From Methylobacterium planeticum (lineage in GTDB: Bacteria; Pseudomonadota; Alphaproteobacteria; Rhizobiales; Beijerinckiaceae), in the NCBI RefSeq assembly GCF_008806345.1, contig NZ_VZZJ01000011.1:94759-158758 (forward strand): a stretch of 64,000 nucleotides of DNA, in the 5' to 3' direction. The notes under the pieces were generated by a model. It ran no database searches and was not told where the DNA came from. It saw only the letters and a program-made list of their open reading frames with translations. Below, piece by piece: positions 1 to 8,193 of this stretch (positions are counted from its first letter, which is position 1; each line of letters opens with the position of its first letter). A program made the translations under genes and the position numbers.

Positions 1-54
1 CGCGCAGCGGATCCCGCGAAGAATTGAGGGCTGCGGACGCACGCGCGTCCCGGT

Positions 55-85
55 CAAAAGAATAGGGGCCCCGCGAGGGACCCCT
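55..85 (-). terminator. Rho-independent terminator after the small secreted protein gene
   Basis: Read on the minus strand, a GC-rich hairpin (about positions 85-64, arms close to aggggtcc / ggcccct) is followed by a T-rich stretch (complement of the A run at 56-63). It lies about 27 bases past the stop of the leftward gene ending at 112, the expected place for its terminator. Confidence 0.55.
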
Positions 86-111
86 TTCTTGATTGCCGTG
101 ATGCCGGCGAC

Positions 112-360
112 TCACATGCCGCGGCGCATGTCCCGACGCATCTCGCGGCGCATCATGCGACGCTCCATGTGACGGTGCATCGCCCGGCGCTCCATGCGCC
201 GATGCATCATGCGGCGCTCCATCGGGGTCATGTAGACATGAGTGATGGCGTCGGGGGCGGTCACGCCCATGGGCGCGCCCGGAGCGGCCGAGGCGGAGGT
301 CGCGAGGCTCGCACCGCCGAGCGTGGCGAGAACGGCGATGGCGAAGGACAATTTCCTCAC
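112..360 (-). CDS. Small secreted Met/Arg/His-rich protein
   Basis: An 82-residue protein of unknown function. Residues 1-25 form a clear signal peptide (basic MRK, hydrophobic core, then ASA-A cleavage site), so it is exported. The mature part after about residue 45 is almost entirely Met, Arg and His in a repeating pattern (MERRMM, MHRH, MRRD). Such composition could bind metals such as Cu or Ni, but no known metal-site motif is recognised and this is only inference. It stands alone, with a terminator-like hairpin just downstream. Similar short MRR/HRR-rich exported proteins are common in Methylobacterium relatives. Confidence 0.7.
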   Translation of the reverse strand: MRKLSFAIAVLATLGGASLATSASAAPGAPMGVTAPDAITHVYMTPMERRMMHRRMERRAMHRHMERRMMRREMRRDMRRGM

Positions 361-453
361 TGAGCAGACTCCTGGTCTCTGAATTCCGAGCGCGGCACCC
401 GGTTTTTTCTCCGGGAAGGGGCTCCCGGAGAGGGGTCTCGCGCCTCGCGGCGC

Positions 454-477
454 GGCGGGTCTCCGCAGGGACCCGCC
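454..477 (-). terminator. Perfect hairpin downstream of the phoH-like gene
   Basis: Arms ggcgggtc (454-461) and gacccgcc (470-477) pair perfectly over 8 bp with an 8-base loop, 17 bases past the phoH-like stop on the minus strand. No T run follows, so it is a stem that may end or protect the transcript rather than a classical terminator. Confidence 0.35.
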
Positions 478-493
478 GGCTACAACTTCTGGA

Positions 494-1210
494 TCAGAGA
501 TTCGTTTCCTCGAAAGCCTTCACCCACTCGGCGCAGATGCCGGAGCGGACGATGTCGTCGCGGGTGAACTCCACCACGGGGACGGGCATCATGCGGCTCT
601 TGATGAGGTGGATGACGGTGCGCAGCCCCGAGGTCTCGCGCAGGTCGGTCTGCGAGACGTCGCCGTTGATGATGACCTGGCAATCGTCGCCGATGCGGGT
701 CAGGAACATCTTGATCTCGGCGGTGGTGGTGTTCTGCGCCTCGTCGAGGATCACGAGGCAGTTCTTGAAGGTGCGCCCGCGCATCACCTCGAAGGGCACG
801 ATCTCGATGTCGCCGGTCTTGAGGGCGATGTCGAAGGCGGCCGCGCCCATGCGCTCCTTCATGGCCTCGGTCAGGGGGGCGACCCAGGGGGCGATCTTCT
901 CCTCGAGGGTGCCGGGGAAGAAGCCGAGGGAGCGGCCGGAGGGGACGTTGGGCCGGGTGATCACCACCTTGGCGATCCGGCGCTGCCGGAGCTGGTCCGC
1001 GGCGCGGGTCCCGGCGATGAAGGTCTTTCCGGTGCCGGCGGGGCCGAGCACGATGACTTGGGCGTGGAGGGCGAGGGCGTCGAGGTACTCGGCTTGTCGT
1101 TCCGTCAGGGGTTGGATGGGGCTTAAGTTCCGCTCCTCATCGAAGCGGGTCCGGTGCATGCGGACCGGGCGATCTTCAACCAGCTCAAGTCGTGCGCGCC
1201 GTCTTTTCAT
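494..1210 (-). CDS. PhoH-like P-loop ATPase
   Basis: A 238-residue member of the PhoH family, cytoplasmic ATPases linked to RNA metabolism and ribosome maturation. Walker A is GPAGTGKT at about residues 56-63 and Walker B is LVILDEAQN at about 152-160. The motif ITRPNVPSG near 84-92 and GDVSQTDL near 182 are also typical of the family. It is the short form, a P-loop core without the long N-terminal domain found next to ybeY, and it is not in a ybeY/ybeZ operon here. The ATG at 1210 gives a normal family length. Substrate and physiological role of this short form are not known. Confidence 0.88.
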   Translation of the reverse strand: MKRRRARLELVEDRPVRMHRTRFDEERNLSPIQPLTERQAEYLDALALHAQVIVLGPAGTGKTFIAGTRAADQLRQRRIAKVVITRPNVPSGRSLGFFPGTLEEKIAPWVAPLTEAMKERMGAAAFDIALKTGDIEIVPFEVMRGRTFKNCLVILDEAQNTTTAEIKMFLTRIGDDCQVIINGDVSQTDLRETSGLRTVIHLIKSRMMPVPVVEFTRDDIVRSGICAEWVKAFEETNL

Positions 1211-1637
1211 CGATCAACACTCCAACTGGACTTGCCAACCTGGACTTGCCAATGCGCCGTATCGCGAAACCTGTCTAACTGCGTTGCTCCTCTTACCTGT
1301 GAGCCAATCGCAAGCGGGCACGCAGGTTCCACCGCGCCACGCAAAGCCTGTGGAGAGCGCTCGGCCCTTCGAACGCGCGGTGCTGATCTGACGCATGCAA
1401 TGCCCGCACCATGCCCAGCGGGTCACGACAGCCGCGTGACCATGCGGGGCGAGGCCTGCGTCAAATCGGCAACACTCGGAGATGGCGTGGAAGGGAGGGG
1501 TCAGGCGCTCATGGAGCGCACGGGGCAGGCAGGATGACGCGGCATCCGACACGACCTCAGCCCTTGCTCGCCCGCGTTCGGGCGATACCGGCCGACCCTG
1601 CCGCCCCCTGTAGTCCGGGCTTGGCCGGCGGGACGCC
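1211..1637. other. Intergenic stretch between phoH-like gene and uvrD
   Basis: A 427-base gap upstream of the leftward phoH-like gene and downstream of leftward uvrD. It should carry the phoH-like promoter. Reading frames here on both strands have biased composition and no recognisable domain, so none is called. No clear -35/-10 pair, repeat or RNA gene is seen. Confidence 0.4.
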
Positions 1638-4019
1638 TCACCCCGGCTGGAGGAAGCTGTCGAGAACCATCTTGCGGCCCGCCTTGTCGAAGTCAACGGT
1701 GAGCTTGTTGCCGTCGACCCCCGCCACGGTTCCGGGCCCGAACTTGGTGTGGAAGACCCGCATTCCGCCCGAGAAGGCCGAGGGGCTGCCGGTCGATTTG
1801 GCGATGAGCTCGCCCTCGATCTGGCGCGGGCCGCCGGCGGAGCGCCCGGCCGCCCGCCCGCCGGGCGCGGAGCCGAAATTGCGTCCGCCGGCCGAGGTGT
1901 TGGCCTGGGCCCGCTGCCAGCCGGGCGTCCCGTAGGACGAGCCGAAGGGCTGCGGGTTGCGGTCGAAGCGCGAGGCGCCGGCCGAGAAGTGGGCGGGCGC
2001 CTCGATCACGTCGACGCTCGCCTCCGGCAGCTCGTCGATGAAGCGCGAGGGGATCGTCGAGGACCAGAGGCCGTGGATGCGCCGGTTGACCGCGAAGGAG
2101 AGCTTGGCGCGCTTGCGCGCCCGGGTCAGGCCCACATGGGCGAGGCGGCGCTCCTCCTCGAGCCCGGCGCGCCCGCTCTCGTCGAGGGCGCGCTGGTTCG
2201 GGAACAGGCCGTCCTCCCAGCCGGGCAGGAACACGGTGTCGAATTCGAGCCCCTTGGCGGCGTGCAGCGTCATCAGGCTGACGCGGTCGGCCCCTTCCGC
2301 CTCGCTCGCATCCATCACCAGGGCGACGTGCTCGAGGAAGGCGGCGAGGTCGGGGAACTCCTCCATGGAGCGCACGAACTCCTTGAGGTTCTCGAGGCGC
2401 CCGGCGGCGTCCGCCGAGCGGTCCTTCTGCCACATCTCGGTGTAGCCGGATTCCTCCAGAATCGTCTGGGCCACCTCGGAATGGGGCATCGTCTCGATGG
2501 CGCGCGCCCAGCGGGTGAAGCTCTCCACGAGGGCGCGCAGCGTCGAGCGCACGCGGGGCTTCAACTCGTCCGTCTCGACGAGCTTGCGGGCGGCGAGCAG
2601 CAGCGGGATCCGCTCGGAGCGGGCGTAGCCGTGCAGCTGCTGAAGCGTCGCGTCGCCGAGGCCGCGCTTGGGCGTATTGATGATGCGCTCGAAGGCGAGG
2701 TCGTCGGCGGGGTTGGCGGTGATGCGCAGGTAGGCCAGCGCATCGCGGATCTCGGCCCGCTCGTAGAAGCGCGGGCCGCCGATGACCCGGTAGGGGAGAC
2801 CGAGCTGAACGAAGCGGTCCTCGATCTCGCGCATCTGGGCCGAGATGCGCACCAGCACGGCGATCTCGGCGAGCGGATGCTTCGTCGCCTGCAGGGATTC
2901 GATCGACTCGGCCAGCAGCCGCGCCTCCTCCTCGGAATCCCAGGCACCGCTGATCGTCACGCGCTCGCCCGGCACCTCCTCGGTGCGCAGGGTCTTGCCG
3001 AGGCGGCCCTCGTTCTTGGCGATGAGCCCCGAGGCGGCGGCGAGGATGTGGCCGGTCGAGCGGTAGTTGCGCTCCAGCCGGATGACGGCGGCGCCCGGGA
3101 AATCGTGCTCGAAGCGCAGGATGTTGTCGACCTCGGCCCCGCGCCAGCCGTAGATCGACTGGTCGTCGTCGCCGACGCAGGCGACGTTGCGGTGCCCCTG
3201 CGCCAGCAGGCGCAGCCAGAGATACTGCGCCACGTTGGTGTCCTGGTACTCGTCCACCAGGATGTAGCGGAAGCGCTGCTGGTAGTTCTCCAGCACGTCC
3301 GGGTTCTCGCGCCAGAGCTTGAGGCAGAGGAGCAGGAGGTCGCCGAAATCGACGGCGTTCAGGGTCGCGAGGCGGGCCTGGTAGGCGGCGTAGAGAGCGC
3401 CGCCCTTGCCGAACGCGAAGGCGCCGGCCTCGCCGGGGGGCACCTGCTCGGGGCCGAGGCCCCGGTTCTTCCAGCCGTCGATGGCCGAGGCGAGGGCGCG
3501 GGCGGGCCAGCGCTTCTCGTCGATGTTCTGGTCGGCGATGACCTGCTTCATCAGCCGCAGCTGGTCGTCGGTGCCCAGGATGGTGAAGTCGGATTTCAGG
3601 CCGACGAGCTCGGCGTGGCGGCGCAGGATCTTGGTGCCGATGGCGTGGAAGGTGCCGAGCCAGGGCATGCCCTCGCCGGCCGGCCCCACCAGCGCGCCGA
3701 TGCGCGCCTTCATCTCCCGCGCGGCCTTGTTGGTGAAGGTCACCGCCAGGATGTCGAAGGGGCGCGCCTTGGCCGTCGCGATGAGGTGGGCGATGCGGGT
3801 CGTCAGCACCCGGGTCTTGCCGGTGCCCGCGCCCGCGAGCACGAGGACGGGTCCGTCCGTCGTCTCGACGGCCCGGCGCTGCTCGGGATTCAGGCCCTCG
3901 AGATAGGCGGCCGCGGCAGGCTTCAGCCCGGCCATGGCGCGGGCGGCGAGGGAGGTCGGTGGGCGCGGCGCGTGCGCGTCCGGTCCAGGCGTCATCGCCG
4001 CATCAGGGGACTTCTGCAT
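1638..4019 (-). CDS. uvrD: ATP-dependent DNA helicase UvrD/PcrA
   Basis: A 793-residue superfamily 1A 3'-5' DNA helicase for nucleotide excision and mismatch repair. Motif I is LAGAGTGKT (about residues 61-69), motif II VDEYQDTN, motif III DDDQSIYGWRGA, motif IV NYRSTGHI, and motif V/VI region LMTLHAAKGLEF ... VGLTRARKRAKL. The last 45 residues (GMRVFHTKFGPGTV ... KMVLDSFLQ) form the Tudor/KOW-like C-terminal domain that in PcrA/UvrD contacts RNA polymerase. Length matches the family. The ATG at 4019 leaves about 40 weakly conserved N-terminal residues, so a later start (for example residue 30) is possible. Confidence 0.95.
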   Translation of the reverse strand: MQKSPDAAMTPGPDAHAPRPPTSLAARAMAGLKPAAAAYLEGLNPEQRRAVETTDGPVLVLAGAGTGKTRVLTTRIAHLIATAKARPFDILAVTFTNKAAREMKARIGALVGPAGEGMPWLGTFHAIGTKILRRHAELVGLKSDFTILGTDDQLRLMKQVIADQNIDEKRWPARALASAIDGWKNRGLGPEQVPPGEAGAFAFGKGGALYAAYQARLATLNAVDFGDLLLLCLKLWRENPDVLENYQQRFRYILVDEYQDTNVAQYLWLRLLAQGHRNVACVGDDDQSIYGWRGAEVDNILRFEHDFPGAAVIRLERNYRSTGHILAAASGLIAKNEGRLGKTLRTEEVPGERVTISGAWDSEEEARLLAESIESLQATKHPLAEIAVLVRISAQMREIEDRFVQLGLPYRVIGGPRFYERAEIRDALAYLRITANPADDLAFERIINTPKRGLGDATLQQLHGYARSERIPLLLAARKLVETDELKPRVRSTLRALVESFTRWARAIETMPHSEVAQTILEESGYTEMWQKDRSADAAGRLENLKEFVRSMEEFPDLAAFLEHVALVMDASEAEGADRVSLMTLHAAKGLEFDTVFLPGWEDGLFPNQRALDESGRAGLEEERRLAHVGLTRARKRAKLSFAVNRRIHGLWSSTIPSRFIDELPEASVDVIEAPAHFSAGASRFDRNPQPFGSSYGTPGWQRAQANTSAGGRNFGSAPGGRAAGRSAGGPRQIEGELIAKSTGSPSAFSGGMRVFHTKFGPGTVAGVDGNKLTVDFDKAGRKMVLDSFLQPG

Positions 4020-4149
4020 CGGCCTTCACTGGACCAAAACGCGAACGGCGTCGAGGGTCGAGGCCATCCGGCAGCCGGCGGACCGGCCTTGATCGGGGGC
4101 GGGGGTGTCGTCACATCGGGCCTAGCCGCCCTCGAACACGGGACCCGCC

Positions 4150-4395
4150 ATGCGCGCGCCGCACCTTGCCGCCCTCTCCCCCCTGTTGCTTCTGATCGGC
4201 TCGCCGGCCCCGGCCCAGGGGCTTCCGAGCTCGAACCTCAACAGCATCAACAATTCCCTCGCGCAGCAGAGCCAGGCCCGCACCCTGCGCCAGCAGCAGA
4301 CGACGCAGTCGAACGAGCTGCGCATGCAGATCCAGCGCAACGAGATGCTTCGCCCGAACCCGGCGCCCGTCCCGGTCATCCTGCCGCGCCGCTGA
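4150..4395 (+). CDS. Small exported protein, Gln/Asn-rich
   Basis: An 81-residue hypothetical protein. Residues 1-23 look like a signal peptide (MRAP, hydrophobic leucine core, PAPAQG cleavage region). The mature part is rich in Asn, Gln and Ser, probably one amphipathic or coiled helix, ending in a Pro-rich tail. It lies divergently from uvrD with 130 bases between, so both promoters must sit there. I recognise no domain. Similar short periplasmic proteins are common in Methylobacterium relatives. Existence is supported by the signal peptide and by codon use like the neighbours. Confidence 0.6.
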   Translation: MRAPHLAALSPLLLLIGSPAPAQGLPSSNLNSINNSLAQQSQARTLRQQQTTQSNELRMQIQRNEMLRPNPAPVPVILPRR

Positions 4396-4562
4396 GATGC
4401 GCGCCGGTTCACCCTGGCGGCGGATTGGGGGTGAGGACCGGCTTCGTTATGCTATGTCCGCTCCGGGGGCCCGGGCCGGCCAGCCCGATCGGGCGCCGGA
4501 GGCGGCATCGTGGTCCCGTGGAACCCGCTCCGGGGCGCGGGACGTGAGGCGGAACGAACACG

Positions 4563-7500
4563 GTGCGTGACATCCTGACCGCGCTTGCGGGCGCCGTCAT
4601 CCTGATCCTCGTCGCGGCGCTCGCCGTCCCGCCCTTCATCGACTGGCAGGGCTTGCGGACGACCGTCGACCGCGCCATCGGCCGCTCCCTCAACCTGCAG
4701 GCCCGCAGCGAGGGGCGGATCGAGGTGCGGCTCCTGCCCTCGCCGCGCCTGCGCCTCGACCGGCTGCATCTCGGCGACGAGCCGGGCAAGCCGGCCCTGG
4801 ACGCGCGTTTCGTCAAGGCCGAGATCGCGCTGACGCCGCTGCTCAAGGGCGAGGTCCGCTTCACCGAGACCCGGATCGGCCGCGCCGAGGTGAGGCTGCC
4901 GGTCGCCGAGGGCGACGCCATCCTGCTGCCGCCCGACCTCTCCGCGTCCCTGCGCGGGCGGGACCTCGCCATCGAGGATTTGCGCATCCAGCAATTCCTC
5001 CTGACGACCCTGGTGCCCGCGACCGGGCGCACCGACCAGGTCGGCGCCGAGAACCTGCGGGTGCAGGCCCCGTCGCTCGCCGGGCCCTGGCGGGTGGAGG
5101 GCGCGAGCCGCGGGGTGCCGTTCCGCTTCGCCAGCGGCGAGCCGACGCCGGAGGGCGCCGTCACGGTGAAGCTCTCGGGCGGCGGCGACACCCAGCCGCG
5201 CTTCGAGGCCGATGCGCGCATCACCCTCGCGCCCCTCGACCCCGCCGCCGGGACCCGCCCCGGCCAGCCCCGCGCCATGGTGCCGGAATCCGAGGGCTCG
5301 GCCCGCCTCGTGGTCGGCCCGCCGACCCAGGCCGCGGGCCCCTACCTGCCCTTCTCCCTCGGCGGCAAGTTCAAGGCGCGGGGGGCGGTGGCCCGCTTCG
5401 AGGGCGTCAACGCCGAGATCGATCCGGGGGGCCAGGCGATGCGGCTCGCCGGCTCCGGCCAGATCGACCTGCGCGCCTGGCGCGCCGGGCTGAGCCTGGA
5501 AGCGCGCCGGATCGACCTCGACGCCTTCCTGATCTCGACCGCGGGCCAGGCCCTGATCGCCCGCGGCCCGCCGCGCGGCGCCACCGGCCTGCCCGTGATG
5601 CTCGACCTCGACCTCGCGGTGGAGAGCCTCGCGCTCGGGCTCGAGGATTGGTCGGGCCTGAAGCTCACCGGCACCCTCGACCGGACCGGCGGCTTCCTCC
5701 TCCGGCGCTTACAGGCGCTGGCGCCGGGCGCGGCGGCGCTCACGGGAAGCGGCGAGATCGACACGGAGCCCGGCCCCCGCTTCACCGGCCGGGTCTCCCT
5801 CAAGGCGGCGGCGTCGGACGGGGCCGGGCGCTACCTGCGCAAGCTCGGCTTCGAGGGCCCCTTCGTCGGCATCCTCGACGGCCGCCCGGTCGAGGCGAGC
5901 GCGGATCTCTCGGCCGCCGCCCCGGATTTCTCCCTGCGCAACCTCCGCCTCCAGCTCGGCGAGGCGAGCGTCACCGGCAATGCCCGCTACGCCACCGGCG
6001 AGGCGGGTGGGCGCGGGCGCTTCGACGCGCAGATCGCGGCGCGCGGCATCGACATCGCGGCCTTGCCCTCCTTCAGCAACGCGCTGGCGAGCCTGCACGG
6101 CCGCGATCTCGGCCTGACCATCAAGGCGCGGGACGTGCGCTACGGGCCCTCCGGCGCGAATTCGGGCAACGGCACCATCGCGGCGAGCATCCAGTCGGAC
6201 GGCTCGAGCCTCGTCGTCGACAGCCTCGACGTGACCGACCTCGCGGGTGCCAACGCCAAGCTGTCCGGCCGGATCAACCCGGACGGGGCCGGGCGCATCA
6301 CGGGGCGCCTCACCGCCCCAGTCGCGGCACCGCTGCTGGCCCTGCTCGACCGGGTCTGGGTCGCGGAGGCGCGCCTGATCCCGGCCTTCCTGCGGGCCGG
6401 CGCCCTCGATCTCGGCGTCACCGTGGAGCGGGGCGCCGGCGAGGCGGAGGCGCTGCGCATCGCCGCGACCGGCACGGCCGCGGGGGGCAGCCTCGACGTC
6501 TCGCTCCTGAGCCGGGCGGGCCATGTCGACAGGCTCGACCTGACGATCGCGGCGCCGCGGGCGGGGACCTGGTTCGGGCGGGACGACGTCGCGGGCCTGC
6601 GCCAGGCCGCGACCCTGACGCTCTCGGGCAAGCGCGCGGCCTCGGGCTCCGGCCTCGACGTGAGCGTCGGCGGCGTCATCGCCGGCGTGACGGTGTCGAC
6701 CCGCTGGCCCATCGCCCTCGCGCCGGAGGCCGGTCCGCCCGCGTCCGGCGAGCTGCGGGCGGAGGGCGCCGATCTCGGCCCCTTCCTGCCCCTCCTGGGC
6801 GCGGCCGCGCTGCCCGGCCCCTGGCCCGGGGATCTCACGCTGTCCCTGTCGCGGGCCGGGGGGGATGCGCGGGCCGACCTCTCCGGGACGATCGCGGGCG
6901 GCAGGCTATCGGCCCAGCTCGTCCGGGCGCCCGACGGCGCGGTGACCGGCACCGGCACCCTCGACCGCCTCTCCCTGCCGCAGCTCGCCGCAGCCCTCGT
7001 GCTGCCGGCGGCCCCGCGCGGGGCGGACGCGGCGCAGACCGGCCCCTGGTCGAGCGCGCGATTCGCCGCCCCGCCGACGGGCCGGCCGCGCCTCGACCTC
7101 GACCTGCGGGTCGGCACCTTCGAGCTCGGGCGCGGGCTCACCGCGACCGCGACCGCATTCACGCTCGGGCTCGACGAGGGCGGGCTCGCGTTGCGCGAAC
7201 TCACCGGCAAGCTCGCGGAGGGCCGGCTCGCCGGCTCCGCCACCCTCTCCCGGCAGGGCGCCGCCGCGGGCCTCTCCGGAGAAGGCACGCTCACGGACGC
7301 CTCGATCCCGCTCCTGGCCGATGGCGGCCCGATCCAGGGGCGGCTCAGCGCGGCTCTGCGCTTCGGCAGCACCGGCGACAGCCCGGCCGCGCTGATCGGG
7401 AACCTCGCGGGCAGCGGCGATGTCAGGCTCGCAGGCCTGACGCTGCCCGGCACCGACCCGGCCGCCCTCAGCCGCGCCCTCGCCCGCGTCCTGACGGAGG

Positions 7501-8186
7501 ACGATCCGCTGCGCGAGGGCCGGCTCGCCGCCATCGTCGGGGAGGCGCTCTCGGCCGCCCCCGCCAAGGCCGCCGGGCCGGCCGCCGCCCCCACCACCAT
7601 CGTCGGCGGGACGCTGCGCGCCAGCCCCCTCGAGCTCGATCTCGGGGCGGCACGCTGGAGCGGCACCCTCGGTTACGATTTCCGCACCGGGCGCCTCGAC
7701 GCGCGCGGGATCCTCACCGGCGGCAACGTTCCGAAGGACTGGAGCGGCGGCACGCCGTCCGTTCAGCTCGGGCTGACCGGCCCCCTCGCCGCCCCCGCGC
7801 GCAGCCTCGATGCCGGGCCGCTGACGAGCGGCCTCGCCGCCCTGGTGCTCCAGCGGGAATTGGAGAAGATCGAGCTGCTGGAGGCCGATCAGGTCGAGCG
7901 CCAGCGCCGCCGCGCCCGGGTCGAGATGGACAAGGCCCGCGCCGCGGCGATCCGGGCCGCGGCCGAGAAGGCTGCGGCGGACAAGGCCGCCGCCGACAAG
8001 GCGGCCGAGGATGCGGCGCGTCAGGCCCGGCAGCGCGCCCAGCAGGCGGCCGCGGAGGAGAGCGCCCGCCAGACCCGCGCCCGCGAGGCCGAGGAGGCGG
8101 CCCGCCGCGCCCGCAGCGATGCGGAGCCCCCGGTGCCGCCCGAGAACCGCCCGATCGAGGTCCGCCCGCCCGCGGCGCAGCCCTGA
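4563..8186 (+). CDS. AsmA-family protein (large, inner-membrane anchored)
   Basis: A 1207-residue protein starting at GTG. An N-terminal transmembrane helix (about residues 4-25) is followed by the AsmA signature (IDWQGLRTTVDRAIGR, ARSEGRIEVRLLPSPRL). The long middle is beta-rich with repeated GxLxLDL-type strands, as in the AsmA/VPS13-like bridge proteins thought to carry lipid between inner and outer membrane. The AsmA_2 region is near the C-terminus. The last 120 residues are an Ala/Lys/Glu/Arg-rich coiled coil with KAAADKAAADKAAED-type repeats. The gene ends 7 bases before the end of the convergent peptidase gene. A lipid-transfer role is family knowledge, not shown here. Confidence 0.87.
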   Translation: MRDILTALAGAVILILVAALAVPPFIDWQGLRTTVDRAIGRSLNLQARSEGRIEVRLLPSPRLRLDRLHLGDEPGKPALDARFVKAEIALTPLLKGEVRFTETRIGRAEVRLPVAEGDAILLPPDLSASLRGRDLAIEDLRIQQFLLTTLVPATGRTDQVGAENLRVQAPSLAGPWRVEGASRGVPFRFASGEPTPEGAVTVKLSGGGDTQPRFEADARITLAPLDPAAGTRPGQPRAMVPESEGSARLVVGPPTQAAGPYLPFSLGGKFKARGAVARFEGVNAEIDPGGQAMRLAGSGQIDLRAWRAGLSLEARRIDLDAFLISTAGQALIARGPPRGATGLPVMLDLDLAVESLALGLEDWSGLKLTGTLDRTGGFLLRRLQALAPGAAALTGSGEIDTEPGPRFTGRVSLKAAASDGAGRYLRKLGFEGPFVGILDGRPVEASADLSAAAPDFSLRNLRLQLGEASVTGNARYATGEAGGRGRFDAQIAARGIDIAALPSFSNALASLHGRDLGLTIKARDVRYGPSGANSGNGTIAASIQSDGSSLVVDSLDVTDLAGANAKLSGRINPDGAGRITGRLTAPVAAPLLALLDRVWVAEARLIPAFLRAGALDLGVTVERGAGEAEALRIAATGTAAGGSLDVSLLSRAGHVDRLDLTIAAPRAGTWFGRDDVAGLRQAATLTLSGKRAASGSGLDVSVGGVIAGVTVSTRWPIALAPEAGPPASGELRAEGADLGPFLPLLGAAALPGPWPGDLTLSLSRAGGDARADLSGTIAGGRLSAQLVRAPDGAVTGTGTLDRLSLPQLAAALVLPAAPRGADAAQTGPWSSARFAAPPTGRPRLDLDLRVGTFELGRGLTATATAFTLGLDEGGLALRELTGKLAEGRLAGSATLSRQGAAAGLSGEGTLTDASIPLLADGGPIQGRLSAALRFGSTGDSPAALIGNLAGSGDVRLAGLTLPGTDPAALSRALARVLTEDDPLREGRLAAIVGEALSAAPAKAAGPAAAPTTIVGGTLRASPLELDLGAARWSGTLGYDFRTGRLDARGILTGGNVPKDWSGGTPSVQLGLTGPLAAPARSLDAGPLTSGLAALVLQRELEKIELLEADQVERQRRRARVEMDKARAAAIRAAAEKAAADKAAADKAAEDAARQARQRAQQAAAEESARQTRAREAEEAARRARSDAEPPVPPENRPIEVRPPAAQP

Positions 8187-8193
8187 TGTCGGC

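Noticed and set aside
403..430. Intrinsic terminator for the phoH-like gene (hairpin with adjacent T run)
   Set aside because: The T run precedes the hairpin on the plus strand and reads as A on the minus strand, so the order is wrong for the leftward gene.
1154..1696. Open frames of 120-160 codons in the phoH-uvrD gap on both strands
   Set aside because: Composition is random-like, they overlap real genes at both ends, and no signal peptide or domain is visible.
1749..4547. A 932-codon plus-strand frame across uvrD
   Set aside because: Antisense shadow of the helicase with biased composition and no recognisable motifs.
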